Assembly (NCBI RefSeq): GCF_020536995.1 | Contig: NC_068365.1 | Location: forward strand, 32,403,148 to 32,467,147 | Origin: Dreissena polymorpha | Lineage: Eukaryota > Mollusca > Bivalvia > Myida > Dreissenidae | Direction: 5' to 3' | Length of the DNA: 64,000 nt | Shown: positions 35,001 to 43,729 of the stretch, in pieces | Position numbering within the stretch: position 1 is the first letter of the stretch | Layout of the letters: each line of letters begins with the position of its first letter | Notes under the pieces: generated by a model | Databases searched by the model: none | Told to the model about the DNA's origin: nothing | What the model saw: the letters and a program-made list of their open reading frames with translations, nothing else | Translations under genes and position numbers: made by a program

Positions 35001-36403
35001 CGGTTCTGGTCAGATGATTTTTCACAGAGTTATGGCCCTTTGAAATTGTCTAAATAAAAAAATTCTTGTCCCCCCAACTACTGTGCCCTCAAGACGTTTC
35101 CTTTTATCTGAATATATAGTGCAATATTGTGACAAAAAAAAACTTTGGGGAGCATCACCCGTCTCCGACCGTTTCTTGTTTTAATGCAGGTTCTAAACCT
35201 AGCTGTGGAGATGCAGGCAGGAGGTGGTACGACCCCTGCAGCCAGTCTGTGGCCTTTCTATGAAAAAAAGGAGGTCGTGAAGACGTTCATCATTGTGACC
35301 GATGAAGAAGAGAATGGCCAGAGTCATGGCGATAAGTAAGAAAACCCGTTTCCTAGTAACCATTTACTACTTGCATACGCATTTTGTTGTGTTTGTACGG
35401 AAATTTCTTTCTAGATTTGTTTAAATTTTGTTTAAATTTAATTTAATTAAATTGTTTAAGTTATAATTTTTTTCTTCTAGATTTAAGTTTTAAAGGGTTA
35501 TTTTCCATCATTAAGGTACTGATGAGCAGCAGACAGCATTAAACTGAACTGTTAGTTATTTGCAATCTGTTCAGGTTTTATGCTGTTTTCTGTTCAGGTT
35601 TTATGCTGTTTTCTGCTCATCAGTATCTTGGGATTAGAATTGAAAGTTTTAAAATTTAATCAAGTAACACAGGTTTTTAATTTAATTTGATTTTCTAAAA
35701 GACTAAGTGAGTGGGTCTGAGTGGTTAAATATGAGTGGTAGAGTTAAGGGAACCTCCTCAAAGATACTTTCAATTTCCCCCCGGCTTCTTCGAAGAAGCG
35801 CATACAAATTTAATTGAACTAATGGTTCCTCAAGGTATTGTCTGTTAACTTCAGACCCAAATATAATAAATGTCTAAAGCAATAATATGAGCCGCGTTCT
35901 GAGAAAACTGGGCTTAATGCATGTGCTTAAAGTGTGGTCATATATTAGCCTGTGCAGGTTGCACAGGCTAATCAGGTACGACACTTTCCGCTTTTATGAT
36001 ATTTTTAGTTTCAAGGACTAAATCTAAAAAAATTAACATCTATTAACTTATCTGGCAGTTAAAAGTTTTTAGAAACAAGGCCCTTAGCTGGGTTTTTTGC
36101 CACTTTAGCTTCAATGGCCTGTACCAGAAGTACCACGACGAAGTGTACCCGGCGAAGCTCGTCTTCGTCTCATTCTTCCATAATCAGAATTCTCGCGGTG
36201 ATATGGTACCCAAATTGGAAGCCAACGGCCACAAACCAATGCGGTTCATTTTCGACTTTGCCCGACCAGATTTGACGAAGCTGGACAAGATGTTTGGAAT
36301 GCTTGTGTCTGGGACGACTAATTTTGATGACGAAATACGCCAGGTACAGTTGGATATCAAGAGCGGGCGCCTGGCGAAAGTTTTTGAAAAAATGGAGATT
36401 TGA
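23087..36403 (+). CDS. RG-rich N-terminus plus VWA-domain protein, Ro60/TROVE-like layout, nine exons
   Basis: Exons: 23087-23126, 26031-26273, 28079-28332, 28815-28961, 30187-30410, 32515-32766, 33403-33577, 35190-35335, 36109-36403. All introns are GT-AG, phases agree at every junction, and the spliced frame is 1,776 nt, 591 residues and TGA, with no internal stop. Residues 2-37 are Arg/Gly-rich (MRGRGRGRGRGG...), a usual RNA-binding or condensate-forming segment. A helical middle follows, including an EKKMKRL stretch, FTKDELEFYALHFPKDPW and DFPALDWFLEY. The C-terminal third is a von Willebrand A domain with MIDAS residues D399-x-S401-x-S403 (DASGSM), T459/T460 (GGGTT) and D483 (VTDEEE). 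Helical repeats followed by VWA is the layout of Ro60, an RNA-quality-control protein, but I cannot confirm a TROVE domain. The VWA call is firm and the RNA role is inferred. Introns 2 and 4 hold splice-junction minisatellites. Confidence 0.9.
23331..24676. mobile_element. FB3: 1,346-bp foldback-like element in intron 1 of the VWA gene
   Basis: The left end has three 'GTTTCGTGCCACTACCAG'-type modules, then 'cgtttcgtcccactgataatatatagcc'. The right end has the same in inverse order and orientation. The outer ends (GAGTTATGGTCG and, reversed, GGGTGATGGTCG) are flanked by the 8-bp direct repeat AACATATG (23,323-23,330 and 24,677-24,684). The inner arm also repeats 'taggtgtgaat'. The core is AT-rich with repeated 'gcactttatgttttaaa' phrases and no gene. 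Confidence 0.85.
24735..25232 (+). mobile_element. ~500-bp MITE with tRNA-like core, copy 2
   Basis: The same family as 14,571-15,088 in the other orientation; it ends in 'tgtgaaaaggcccgttta'. The core at about 25,015-25,085 reads 'agatggctgagtggtctaag ... ggttcgagccc', with an A box and B box like a tRNA-Ser/Leu. The tail repeats 'aattttattcttgtttttgt'. Confidence 0.75.
25605..25745 (-). mobile_element. Possible SINE head with B-box-like motif
   Basis: 'ggattcgaaccccaactaggc' looks like a tRNA T-arm (B box) on the plus strand, with a less clear A-box side upstream ('ctagcagcctagaagg'). Orientation and borders are uncertain. Confidence 0.35.
26254..27848 (+). repeat. 30-bp minisatellite built from the exon-2 5' splice junction (~53 units)
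   Basis: The unit is GTAGACATAGTGCAGA followed by GTATGTATGATTGA. The last 16-20 bases of exon 2 (GTAGATATAGTGCAGA) and the first bases of intron 2 (GTATGTATGATTGA) are themselves unit 1. Each later unit therefore carries the same CAGA|GTATGT donor sequence. Some units vary (GTACGT, GTAAGT, GTAGGT). Two internal higher-order duplications are visible: 26,881-27,000 equals 27,061-27,180, and 27,190-27,299 is nearly repeated at 27,340-27,449. From 27,601 a longer variant unit containing 'gatacagtgatactaggcat' appears. The long antisense open frames here are artefacts. Confidence 0.95.
27848..28060 (+). mobile_element. Hairpin MITE, family A
   Basis: 'gcaaacagcataaaatcata ... gttttatgctgtttgctgctc' forms the stem, followed by the family tail 'gggttagaaataaagcct'. 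It sits in intron 2 right against the end of the minisatellite and upstream of the exon-3 acceptor. Confidence 0.75.
29040..29215 (-). mobile_element. Possible SINE remnant in intron 4
   Basis: 'gggattgaacccgaaactccc' resembles the reverse complement of a tRNA B box, with 'gataggcatataccatatcc' on the A-box side. Degenerate. Confidence 0.35.
29622..29905. mobile_element. Snapback MITE, family B, diverged copy plus extra end
   Basis: Starts 'gctgcgttctgggaaactgggc' and carries 'cccagattagcctgtgtag'. Its end-like sequence ('catgca...cagaacggggctc') occurs twice, at about 29,812-29,842 and 29,870-29,902, so the right end is partly duplicated. It lies directly before the acceptor array of intron 4. 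Confidence 0.65.
29909..30210 (+). repeat. 37-40-bp minisatellite built from the exon-5 3' splice junction (8 units)
   Basis: Each unit is a pyrimidine-rich acceptor (for example TCCAACTTTTCAG) plus the first ~24 bases of exon 5 (GATTTCCCCTCCCTGGACTGG). Unit starts after the AG are at 29919, 29959, 29996, 30034, 30072, 30111, 30148 and 30187. In the seventh the G after AG is lost (CAAG|ATTT). Only the eighth gives an exon joined in frame to exon 4. Earlier acceptors are either out of frame or run into the TAG at 30,184-30,186. The repeated DxxxxDWF peptides in forward frames come from this duplication. Confidence 0.9.
30603..30830. mobile_element. Foldback MITE with 'CAGACGCCACAAAACGTGGCGTCTG' type core, relative of family C
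   Basis: The central perfect palindrome spans 30,655-30,718 ('gcaaacagtttggatcc' mirrored). The ends 'ttaaccctttt' and 'aaagggtaaa' are inverted. In intron 5. Confidence 0.7.
30889..31102 (+). mobile_element. Foldback MITE, family C (AACCCATTTATGCCTAG ends)
   Basis: Left 'aacccatttatgcctagtgg' and right 'ctaggaataaatgggtta' are inverted repeats. The core has 'catgccgcgtctcatc' and 'ctgtttgccaaggcctttt'. Other copies are at 37,377, 42,496 and 43,449. In intron 5. Confidence 0.8.
31415..31880 (+). repeat. 25-bp minisatellite (AGAGGTCAACATCAAGGTAA), ~18 units, intron 5
   Basis: The unit 'aacaattagaggtcaacatc'+'aaggt' is repeated with small changes. It is followed by a run of nine G near 31,901. 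No splice-site sequence is embedded in this array, unlike the arrays of introns 2 and 4. Confidence 0.9.
33125..33335 (-). mobile_element. Hairpin MITE, family A (reverse orientation)
   Basis: 'aacccttaaataccgatgagcagcaaacagcataaaacc' and its mirrored arm 'ggttttatgctgtttgc'. In intron 6. Confidence 0.75.
33741..34005 (+). repeat. Dispersed 'CCCCCACC...CTGTCTGTTGGTCTGTC' repeat, intron 7
   Basis: Shares 'tatagcaacttcatatttggcatgcatgtg', 'tctcatggagctgcacatttt' and 'ggtcaaaggtc' with 38,031-38,305. The family is widespread in bivalves, by recollection. Confidence 0.7.
34492..34725. mobile_element. Snapback MITE, family B, diverged, intron 7
   Basis: 'atattagcctgtacagtc' and 'ggcggaaagtgatgtccttg ... 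gcacaggctaatcatagacgac' are family B arms with many changes. Confidence 0.65.
34827..35105 (+). repeat. Dispersed 'ATGCTCCCCCAAATTTTGTTGGGGG' repeat, intron 7
   Basis: A short palindrome at the start (tgctcccccaaattttgttg), then 'cgtctgtccgtacaagtg' and 'gaattcaatggaactttatg'. Related in style to the other CTGTCCG-bearing repeats. It ends about 85 bp before exon 8. Confidence 0.65.
35490..35730 (-). mobile_element. Hairpin MITE, family A, with a partial internal duplication, intron 8
   Basis: The stem sequence 'caggttttatgctgttttctg' occurs twice in tandem (35,571 and 35,593). The rest follows the family. Confidence 0.7.
35889..36085. mobile_element. Snapback MITE, family B, partial copy ending beside exon 9
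   Basis: The left arm is intact ('gagccgcgttctgagaaaactgggc ... cctgtgcaggttgcacaggc ... cgacactttccgc'). The right arm is degraded. The exon-9 acceptor follows within about 25 bp. Confidence 0.7.
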
Positions 36404-36515
36404 GGTCAGAACCCATGTTCATAAAGCTTCGTTCAGGTTTTTTTTCCACTTTTTGGGAAGATAGCCCATGGCTTTGGATTTGGGAGGTTTATCTGCATTT
36501 TCATGAAATTGGGAA

Positions 36516-36521
36516 AATAAA
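36516..36521 (+). other. Candidate polyadenylation signal AATAAA of the VWA gene
   Basis: Lies 113 bp after the stop codon. No other signal is closer, and the cleavage site is not visible. Confidence 0.45.
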
Positions 36522-36906
36522 TTCATTAGCCTTTTTTTTCCACACGAAAAGTCCACAGACAAGGGAAATACTTTATTTGATATAACTCTTTATAATCATT
36601 CAAATTAAAAAAAAAATAATCATATAATACTTTGTTTGAGGTAATTGAATTAAAATTGAGATAAAATACACATTAGACACTTCTTTCTAAAAAAAAATAA
36701 AAAAAAAAAAATTTTTTTTTTTTTTTGTAAATTGGGAATTTTTTGCCACATTTTGGGAAAAAAGTAAACTTTTTGGGATTGGGAACATAGCCGAATTTCG
36801 GCTATAAAATCGGCCAAAAAAAACCCTGTCGTTATTTTAACTATTTTAAGTATATATATATTCATGACAACTACCAAGAGTCTGAGGTAATTTAATACGT
36901 ATTTTT

Positions 36907-37150
36907 ATGCCCCCCTTAAAAGAAGAGGGGGTATATTGTTTTGCACATGTCGGTCGGTCCATCTGTTTGTCTGTCCATCAAATGGTTTCTGGATGATAAC
37001 TCAAGAATGCTTAGGCCTAGGATCATGAAACTTCATAGGTACATTGCTTGTGACTGGCAGATGACCTCTATTGATTTTCAGGTCACTAGGTCAAAGGTCA
37101 AGGTCATTTTTGGGGGGCATATGTGTCCGACCGGAACACTTGCTTACATT
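36907..37150 (+). repeat. Dispersed 'TGCCCCCCTTAAAAGAAGAGGGGG' repeat
   Basis: 'gggggtatattgttttgcac', 'cggtcggtccatctg', 'ggtcactaggtcaaaggtc'. The same family as the right end of 50,221-50,858 in the opposite orientation. Confidence 0.75.
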
Positions 37151-37376
37151 AAATTGTCTTTAAATACTTTATATTGCTGAGATGTTAGGTATCGTATCTC
37201 GTTATTAACATAAATCTTTGGATACAGTTCAAAAAGAAAAATGTGATAAGAAAGTCAATGTTTTTGCTCGAGGAACCGTGAATACCCACACAGGATATTC
37301 CTCTTATTCCAAATTATTATGTTCAAGTTTTAAGTATTTACACCATTCAAAACGGTTAATTGTGAAATTATAGTTT

Positions 37377-37605
37377 TAACCATATATGCCTAGCGTCTAG
37401 AAAAAAAGGCCTTGGCAAACAGTGTTAACCCAGATGAGACGCTGCATGATGCGGCGTCTCATCAGGATCTGCGCTGTTTGCTTAATGGAATTTCTGTAAG
37501 AAATATTCTAAATATAGAAATAAATATACTGGACATCCATAGTTTTGGAAATTAATTGATCCAATTTAAAAGGATGGGAGAGTCCACTAGGCATAAATGG
37601 GTAAA
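37377..37605 (-). mobile_element. Foldback MITE, family C
   Basis: 'accatatatgcctagcgtctag ... gatgagacgctgcatgatgcggcgtctcatc ... gtccactaggcataaatggg'. The core palindrome is nearly perfect. Confidence 0.85.
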
Positions 37606-38030
37606 TCAACTATATCATGGCTTCAATGTTCAAGACCATGACCAAGACCAATGGGCAGGTGCCATACATGATACTCAACTTACTTTTTTAAATTGTGTCT
37701 ACTATTGAGCTGTGATAACTATTGTGCACACATACATAAATTGCATCCTTTAATATTATTTCTATTGTTATAGATATTGTTATTGTTATAAATATTTATG
37801 TGGATATGTTGTTGTTTTTTCTCCTGTTATTAATAATAATTTTCAACACAAAACATTTGATAACTATTGTGCATTTGTTAACTGTGATAACTATTGTGCT
37901 TGTGAAATTTAAATAAATGATTATTTTTTAACACAGTTCACGTTTTGTTATATTTTATTTTACACTAAATATTTATTTTCATATTTATGAATAAATTGTT
38001 GAGCTCCTACATTAGGTTTGTTGTACTTTT

Positions 38031-38305
38031 TATGCCCCCAAAGGGTGGCATATAGTTTTTGAACTGTCCGTCAGTCTGTCTGTCCCTCAGTCAGTCTGTC
38101 CGTCTGTCCAGAAACTTCAACTTTGGTCATAACTTTTGCAATATTGAAGATAGCAACTTGATATTTGGCATGCATATGTATCTCATGGAGCTGCACATTT
38201 TGAGTGGTGAAAGGTCAAGGTCATCCTTCAAGGTAAAAGGTCCAATATATGGCTTCAAAGTGACGCAGAAGGGGACATTGTGTTTCTGACAACACATCTC
38301 TTTTT
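38031..38305 (+). repeat. Dispersed 'TGCCCCCAAAGGGTGGCATATAG' repeat
   Basis: Contains the stacked 'ctgtccgtcagtctgtctgtccctcagtc' and 'atagcaacttgatatttggcatgc'. Near-identical in order to 33,741-34,005. Confidence 0.75.
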
Positions 38306-38377
38306 CTTGCAGTGCCTGCACTATTTATAAAGCTATCTAGCATTTTACATATGAGCCTTAATTTGGGGAAAAGGGAG

Positions 38378-38592
38378 CTTACATATAATGCATGTGCGTA
38401 AAGTGTTGTCCAAGATTAGACTGTGCAGTCCACACGGGCTTGTCAGGGAAGACACCTGCTTTTATGGTATTTTTATTTTAAAAGAATGATTTCCTTAGTA
38501 AAAATCAAGTAAAGAAAGAAAGTGTCATCCCTGGTCCATTATAAGGGATGCACTTTACGCACATGCTGTAAGGCCAGTTTTTCAGACCGCCG
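38378..38592. mobile_element. Snapback MITE, family B, diverged
   Basis: 'ataatgcatgtgcgtaaagtg ... gactgtgcagtccacacggg' and the right arm 'gcactttacgcacatgctg'. Confidence 0.65.
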
Positions 38593-38689
38593 ATCATCTT
38601 TTAACTATTTCAATTGTATGCAGACTGTCAGACAAACCTTCAGTGTCCCAGGACAACAGCATGTTACTGAACAAATTGGTTTAAACCTA

Positions 38690-38835
38690 TTTATTTCAGC
38701 TCGATTGCATTCCAAGCCTAAGTCTTATTTGATAGCATTTGAGTCCATTTCCAGGGAGGAACCAGTACTTGGTGTCCTAAGAAGAGATCTAAGTAACACT
38801 CCAACATTGAACCTGTGGCCTCCGTGTCCCTAGGC
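38690..38835 (-). mobile_element. SINE, reverse copy of the 842-1,056 family
   Basis: Reading the minus strand gives 'ggttcaatgttgg ... gacaccaagtactgg ... gactcaaatgctatc ... gcaatcgagctgaaataaa', matching the body and tail of the SINE at the start of the window. Confidence 0.7.
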
Positions 38836-38982
38836 CGAAACCATATCCAGAACACCACTATCTAACATATCTAGCAATTTAGTGAGCCATTTCAAACAGC
38901 AATAGTTGCCTCATTAATATGTTTATGCAGTAAATAAACAATTATTTGGAGCTGTAATATGAAGGAATGAAACACATTTTAT

Positions 38983-39393
38983 TGTCCCCTACCGGTGAAA
39001 CCGGAGGGGACTAATGGTTTGCTCTCTGTGAGTCTGTCACACTTTTCTGGATCCTGCTATAACTTTTAAAGTTCTTTATATTTTTTCATGAAACTTGAAA
39101 CATGGACAGATGGTAATATGGAGATTATGCACGTCATTTCGTTTTGTTCCTACGTCAAGAATTTTGGTTGCTATGGCAATAAATGGACTAGAAATATTGC
39201 TGAAGATGGTTGATCCTTTGATAACTTTAAAAGTTCTTCATATTTTTTCATGAAACTTAAAAGATGGATAGATGGCAATATGAAGATTATGCAGATCATT
39301 TCATTTTGTTCCAACGTCAAGAATTCTGGTTACTATGGCAACACATAGTCTAGAAATATTGCTGAAAATGGTAGAGTTTCACCGGTAGGGGAC
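38983..39393. mobile_element. ~410-bp element with GTCCCCTACCGGTGAAAC ends and internal duplication
   Basis: Left 'gtcccctaccggtgaaacc' and right 'gtttcaccggtaggggac' are inverted repeats. Inside, a ~165-bp block ('aacttttaaagttctttatattttttcatgaa...') is present twice in tandem. Confidence 0.75.
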
Positions 39394-39394
39394 C

Positions 39395-40420
39395 ATATTG
39401 ATTGACAATAGTCTTGTTGTACATGGCATTAATCAATGTCACTGTTTATGTGTGACATTTAACATTTATTTCAGAATGCTTCCATGTATTTAACAACCAA
39501 GTAGTATCTGCAATTACAAGAGCTGAGTGAATAGTTTTAATTGGAACATAAGCTGCATTTCCCACCGCAAATAAAACACTTGTTTCTGATAAAGACGTTC
39601 ATAAATACAAATTAAGTTAGTCAATATATGATCTGACAGAATTTTTCGTTGCTTATTTAAAAGCATGTGATAAAAAGATCAGACACTCGATCGTTGCCAC
39701 ATCATGCCACGATTTATTAAATAGCCACAGTGCTCTCCCTTGTTCAAAATTTTATTGAACCAAAATAACCATTGAACATAGACATTCAAATCATTTTAGC
39801 TCTTTAATGGGGATTTATGATCAAAACAATGTAGCCAAATTATTTTACTGAATTTGTTCTGGAGATATTCATTAGGGCAACATTGTAAGATTTTAGGCCC
39901 AGGCAGAATTTTTATTAAAATGTCCATAGCTGCCCTAGCCTAAAACATGATTATTTCTGTCATTTTATTCAAAATTTACGAATCATTTTGAAAAATCTTG
40001 GTCGCAAATGATTTTTTGGATTTTAATCTCAAATAAATCGGAAAATACACTTAACTGAATCTCAAAAATATTTCAGACCGAGGCAGACTTTTTCATTGAA
40101 AAGTTTATATCTGCCTTTGCCTTAACCTTTTTTTATTAATAAATCATTAAAGTATAATTTTAAAGATAAAATACACATGTTTTGCCCGAGTGAGCTGATA
40201 TGCATGCATTCATCTTTAACACTTATGGTGCTCTTATATTGCCTAAACTGTTTTTTTTCTTTAATTCTTTCAATAAATTCGTAGTTCTAAGAGAGGAATG
40301 TAAAACATGAAAACATGATTATTTAGCCTTCACTGCTTACGGATAATAGATTAAAGCAAGAAAATGAATGGTCTCGAATGCAAATCTTTGATTTAGGCAG
40401 GGACGCATTCCCTCTTTAAT
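39395..40420. other. AT-rich intergenic DNA, no feature recognised
   Basis: No gene or repeat family identified. Two short similar phrases ('aggcagaatttttattaaaatg' and 'aggcagactttttcattgaaaag') suggest an old duplication. Confidence 0.35.
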
Positions 40421-40423
40421 ATT

Positions 40424-40690
40424 TGTGTCGTGTTCTATGAAAATTGGGCTAAATGCATGTGCGTAAAGTGTCGTTCCAGATAGGCCTGTGCAATCCGCAC
40501 AGACTAATCAGGGACAACACTTTCCGCTTTTATGGTATTTTAAGTTTCAGGGAAGTACCTTCTTACTGAAAATCAAGTTTATGCGGAAAGTGTTGTCCCT
40601 GATTAGCCTGTGCGGACTGCACAGGCTTATCTGGGACGACACTTTACGCACTTGCATTAAGACAAGTTTTCTAAGAACACGACTCATTTA
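40424..40690. mobile_element. Snapback MITE, family B, full copy
   Basis: Ends 'gtcgtgttctatgaaaattgggc' and 'aagttttctaagaacacgac'. Both arms carry the nested 'cctgtgcaatccgcacagac'-type small palindromes. Confidence 0.85.
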
Positions 40691-41368
40691 AAGGACTGTC
40701 AAATACGAAAATGTCGCCTTGAACACGAGTTTTTCCATCAAGGACGAACAAAAGAATATAATGCAACTTATAAATATTTGTTGAGGACTCTACATGATGC
40801 TATACATTTATGTTGCTTGTGTAAGAGACAATTCTTGAAATTAATTAAGTGTTACGCTCCGCACCGCTTATTGTCCAGAGGTCTCCGGCTAAATTTACCG
40901 GTCCTCAAGTTATATGCTTGTATAAGTGGTCCTATATTCATTCGGACAAATCGTAAAATTCAACTGGTGTGTTTGTTGTTTTTATTTAGCTTTCAAAATG
41001 CATCAATGCGCTAAAAAGTGTTGAATTTATGTGCCGTATAAAGAAATAGCAAACGCCACTTCGATCCTTCTAACCTCTCAGCCACCTCTGAAATATAAGA
41101 AATAATAAACACGATTGAGGGCCTTCTGACCGGCCTTTAAGTGACCTCCCAATAATCTCTTTAAACACAGTAAAAACATGTAACCAATATCGGTCATCTT
41201 TGTTCCGCTACGTGTTTTAAGTGTTACTGGTCGTATTTAAAATGTGGAATACCCGCAGTCTTGTTAATTGGTTCTCATGTGGTAAGCTTTTATGGTCAGA
41301 CATTCATTTGTTATTCACACTCGTTTAAAATCACCTTATTTCACCACGACAATTCGAGTGCTTTCTAC

Positions 41369-42073
41369 GGAATACCATCGTGGTTACACATTAAAATCCA
41401 GAGGGCGAGAATGCGAGAACGCAATAGTACGATGACGACAATGCGACAATACGATGACGACAGTGTGACAATACGATGGCGACAATGCGATAGTACGATG
41501 GCGAGAACGCGATAGTACGATGGCGACAATGCGACAGTGCGACAATACGATGGCGACAGTGCAATAGTACGATGGCGACAATGCGATAGACATATCGTAC
41601 TGTCGCCATCGTATCATCGCATTGTCGCCATCGTACTATCGGATTGTCGCCATCTTATTGTCGCACTGTCTTCATCGTATTGTCGCATTGTCGCATTGTC
41701 GCCATCGTACTATTGCGTTCTCGCATTCTCGCCATCGTACTATCGCACTATCGCCATCGTATTGTCGCACTATCGTCATCGTTTTGTCGCACTGTCGTCA
41801 TCATATTATCGCGTTCTCGCATTGTCTCCATCGTACTATCGCACTGTCGCCATCGTATTGTCGCACTGTCGTCATCGCACTGTCGCATTGTCGTCATCGT
41901 ACTATCGCGTTCTCGCATTTTTGCCATTGTACTATCGCATTGTCGCCATCGTATTGTCGCAATGTCGTTATCGTATTGTCGCATTGTCGCCATCGTACTA
42001 TCGCGTTTTTGCATTCTCGCCCTCTGGATTTTAATGTGTAACCACGATGGCATAACGGTATTCCGTAGTTTTC
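41369..42073. mobile_element. FB4: ~705-bp foldback element with arms of 'GCGACAATACGATGGC' modules
   Basis: The outer ends are inverted: CTACGGAATACC on both sides, then 'catcgtggttacacattaaa' and 'atccagagggcgagaatgcg'. The left arm (41,400-41,597) and right arm (41,598-42,018) are tandem arrays of ~15-bp CG-rich modules in opposite orientation, switching strand at about 41,597. The right arm is about twice as long. All open frames here (for example Ser/Tyr/His/Arg-rich ones) are repeat translations. No clear target duplication was found. Confidence 0.85.
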
Positions 42074-42079
42074 TTCGGG

Positions 42080-42490
42080 TGCGTGTTTCAGTGTTTTGCG
42101 TAGTTGCCTTAGATATGTTGACATAGATTTCTTCTGATAATTACATGTACTTTTAGATGGTCATCCGCCTAACGTATATGAACGACGGGAAACTAATTGT
42201 CCGCTTGCTCGTTTATACTGGAAATGACAGTTAAAATACTTATATGTTTTCGAAAGCTGAATATCAAATATCGGGGGACAAAAATTATGTTATGCTAATG
42301 ATAAATTAATGCGGTTGAACTTGAATTACCGTAACATTTCAATATACATTACCCTAGCATTACCGCGATACTAGGGAATTATGCTGACAAGCATTGTATC
42401 ATGAATATACATGTAAACACTGTTTTCATTTCACAACAACTTCAAAACACCAAGCATTGATTAAATGACGATTTTCTATACACTTGTTTC
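42080..42490. other. No feature recognised
   Basis: AT-rich sequence between FB4 and a family C MITE. Confidence 0.35.
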
Positions 42491-42495
42491 ACTTC

Positions 42496-42724
42496 AACCC
42501 ACTTATACATAGCGTCTAGATAAAAGGCCTTGGCAAACAGCGTAGACCCAGATGAGACGCCGCATGATGCGGCGTCTCATCAGGATCTGCGCTGTTTGCT
42601 TAAAGGAATTTCTGTAAGAAATATTCTAATTATGGAAATAAATATACTAGTCATCCCTAATTTTGGAAATAAATGGATCCAATTAATTAGGATGTGAGAG
42701 TCCACTAGGCATAAATGGGTTAAA
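42496..42724 (-). mobile_element. Foldback MITE, family C
   Basis: 'aacccacttatacatagcgtctag ... gatgagacgccgcatgatgcggcgtctcatc ... ccactaggcataaatgggtt'. Core palindrome perfect. Confidence 0.85.
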
Positions 42725-43127
42725 ACGTTGTATTAATATTGTGAGAAACTTTATAAACATCTGATTGCAACTATTGTTTTCCTTAAAACGTTTGTGTATA
42801 CGACCTTAACAAACATTCTATTTCAAGACAATCTAATATGTTTTCTCAGTTTCCTCACCGTAAGCTTATATAGTTTTTATCTCAGATATATTTAGCACAG
42901 AGCATTTTAAAAATACGCAATATTAAAAGTAATAGGCACAATATATTGGTATTCACATATAAGTGTCCTTCCAGCAGTTGGTCAATGGATGTTTGACTGT
43001 TTTCAAGCAAAAAGTCAAAAGTAATAGTAAATTTTCATGGTAAATGTTAAACTGTTAAGACTGAAGTAAAGCTTTCTAAGATTTAAAGAAAAAAGTACAG
43101 TTATTCTTAGATTCTTTTCTATGATAT

Positions 43128-43268
43128 ATGAGTCGCGATCTGAGAAAACTGGGCATAATAAATGTGCGTAAAGTGTCGTCCCAGATTAGCCTGTGCGGAT
43201 TGCACAGGCTAATCTGGGACGACACTTTACGCACATGAATTATGCCCAGTTCTATCAGGACAAGACAC
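43128..43268. mobile_element. Family B MITE reduced to a ~140-bp near-perfect hairpin
   Basis: 'gtcgtcccagattagcctgtgcgg' is followed at once by its complement, so the two outer arms are joined with almost no loop and the inner arms are absent. Confidence 0.85.
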
Positions 43269-43408
43269 ATAATTTATGATGACACTTATTGTTTTCGTCG
43301 TTTGATTGTAGCCATTAAGGATCTTCTGGGCCAACACATGAGCTGGTCTTGTGCTCAATGTAGGGGCAGTCCTCGTAGACGCGCGTGCTTCTGTTGTTGT
43401 GTCCTCCT

Positions 43409-43727
43409 TGTTTCCTTTCATTTGGCTTGAGTAAGATGGTGTTCTAAGATTTAACCCATTTATGCCTAGTGGACTGTCCCATCCTTCCAAATTGGATCAA
43501 TTTAATTCCAAAATTAGGGATGTCTAGTGTATTTTTTCTATATAAAGAATATTTCTTACAAAAATTCCTTTAAGCTAACAGCGCAGACCCTGATGAGACG
43601 CCGCATCATGCGGCGTCTCATCAGGGTCTACGCTGTTTGCCAATGACTTTTTTCTAACCGCTAGGCATAAATGGATTAATTGTCTTTCATTGGGCTTGAG
43701 TAAGATGGTGTTCTAAGATTTAAACTA
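43409..43727 (+). mobile_element. Foldback MITE, family C (43,449-43,680) flanked by a ~42-bp direct repeat
   Basis: The ends are 'aacccatttatgcctagtgg' and 'gctaggcataaatggattaa', with the palindromic core 'tgatgagacgccgcatcatg'. The flanks 'cttgagtaagatggtgttct' plus about 20 more bases appear on both sides (43,409-43,452 and 43,684-43,727). Confidence 0.8.
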
Positions 43728-43729
43728 AG

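Noticed and set aside
41384-42126. Several overlapping open frames on both strands rich in Ser, Tyr, Arg and His
   Set aside because: All are readings of the FB4 modules. Several frames on both strands are open at once, which is typical of repeats and not of a gene.
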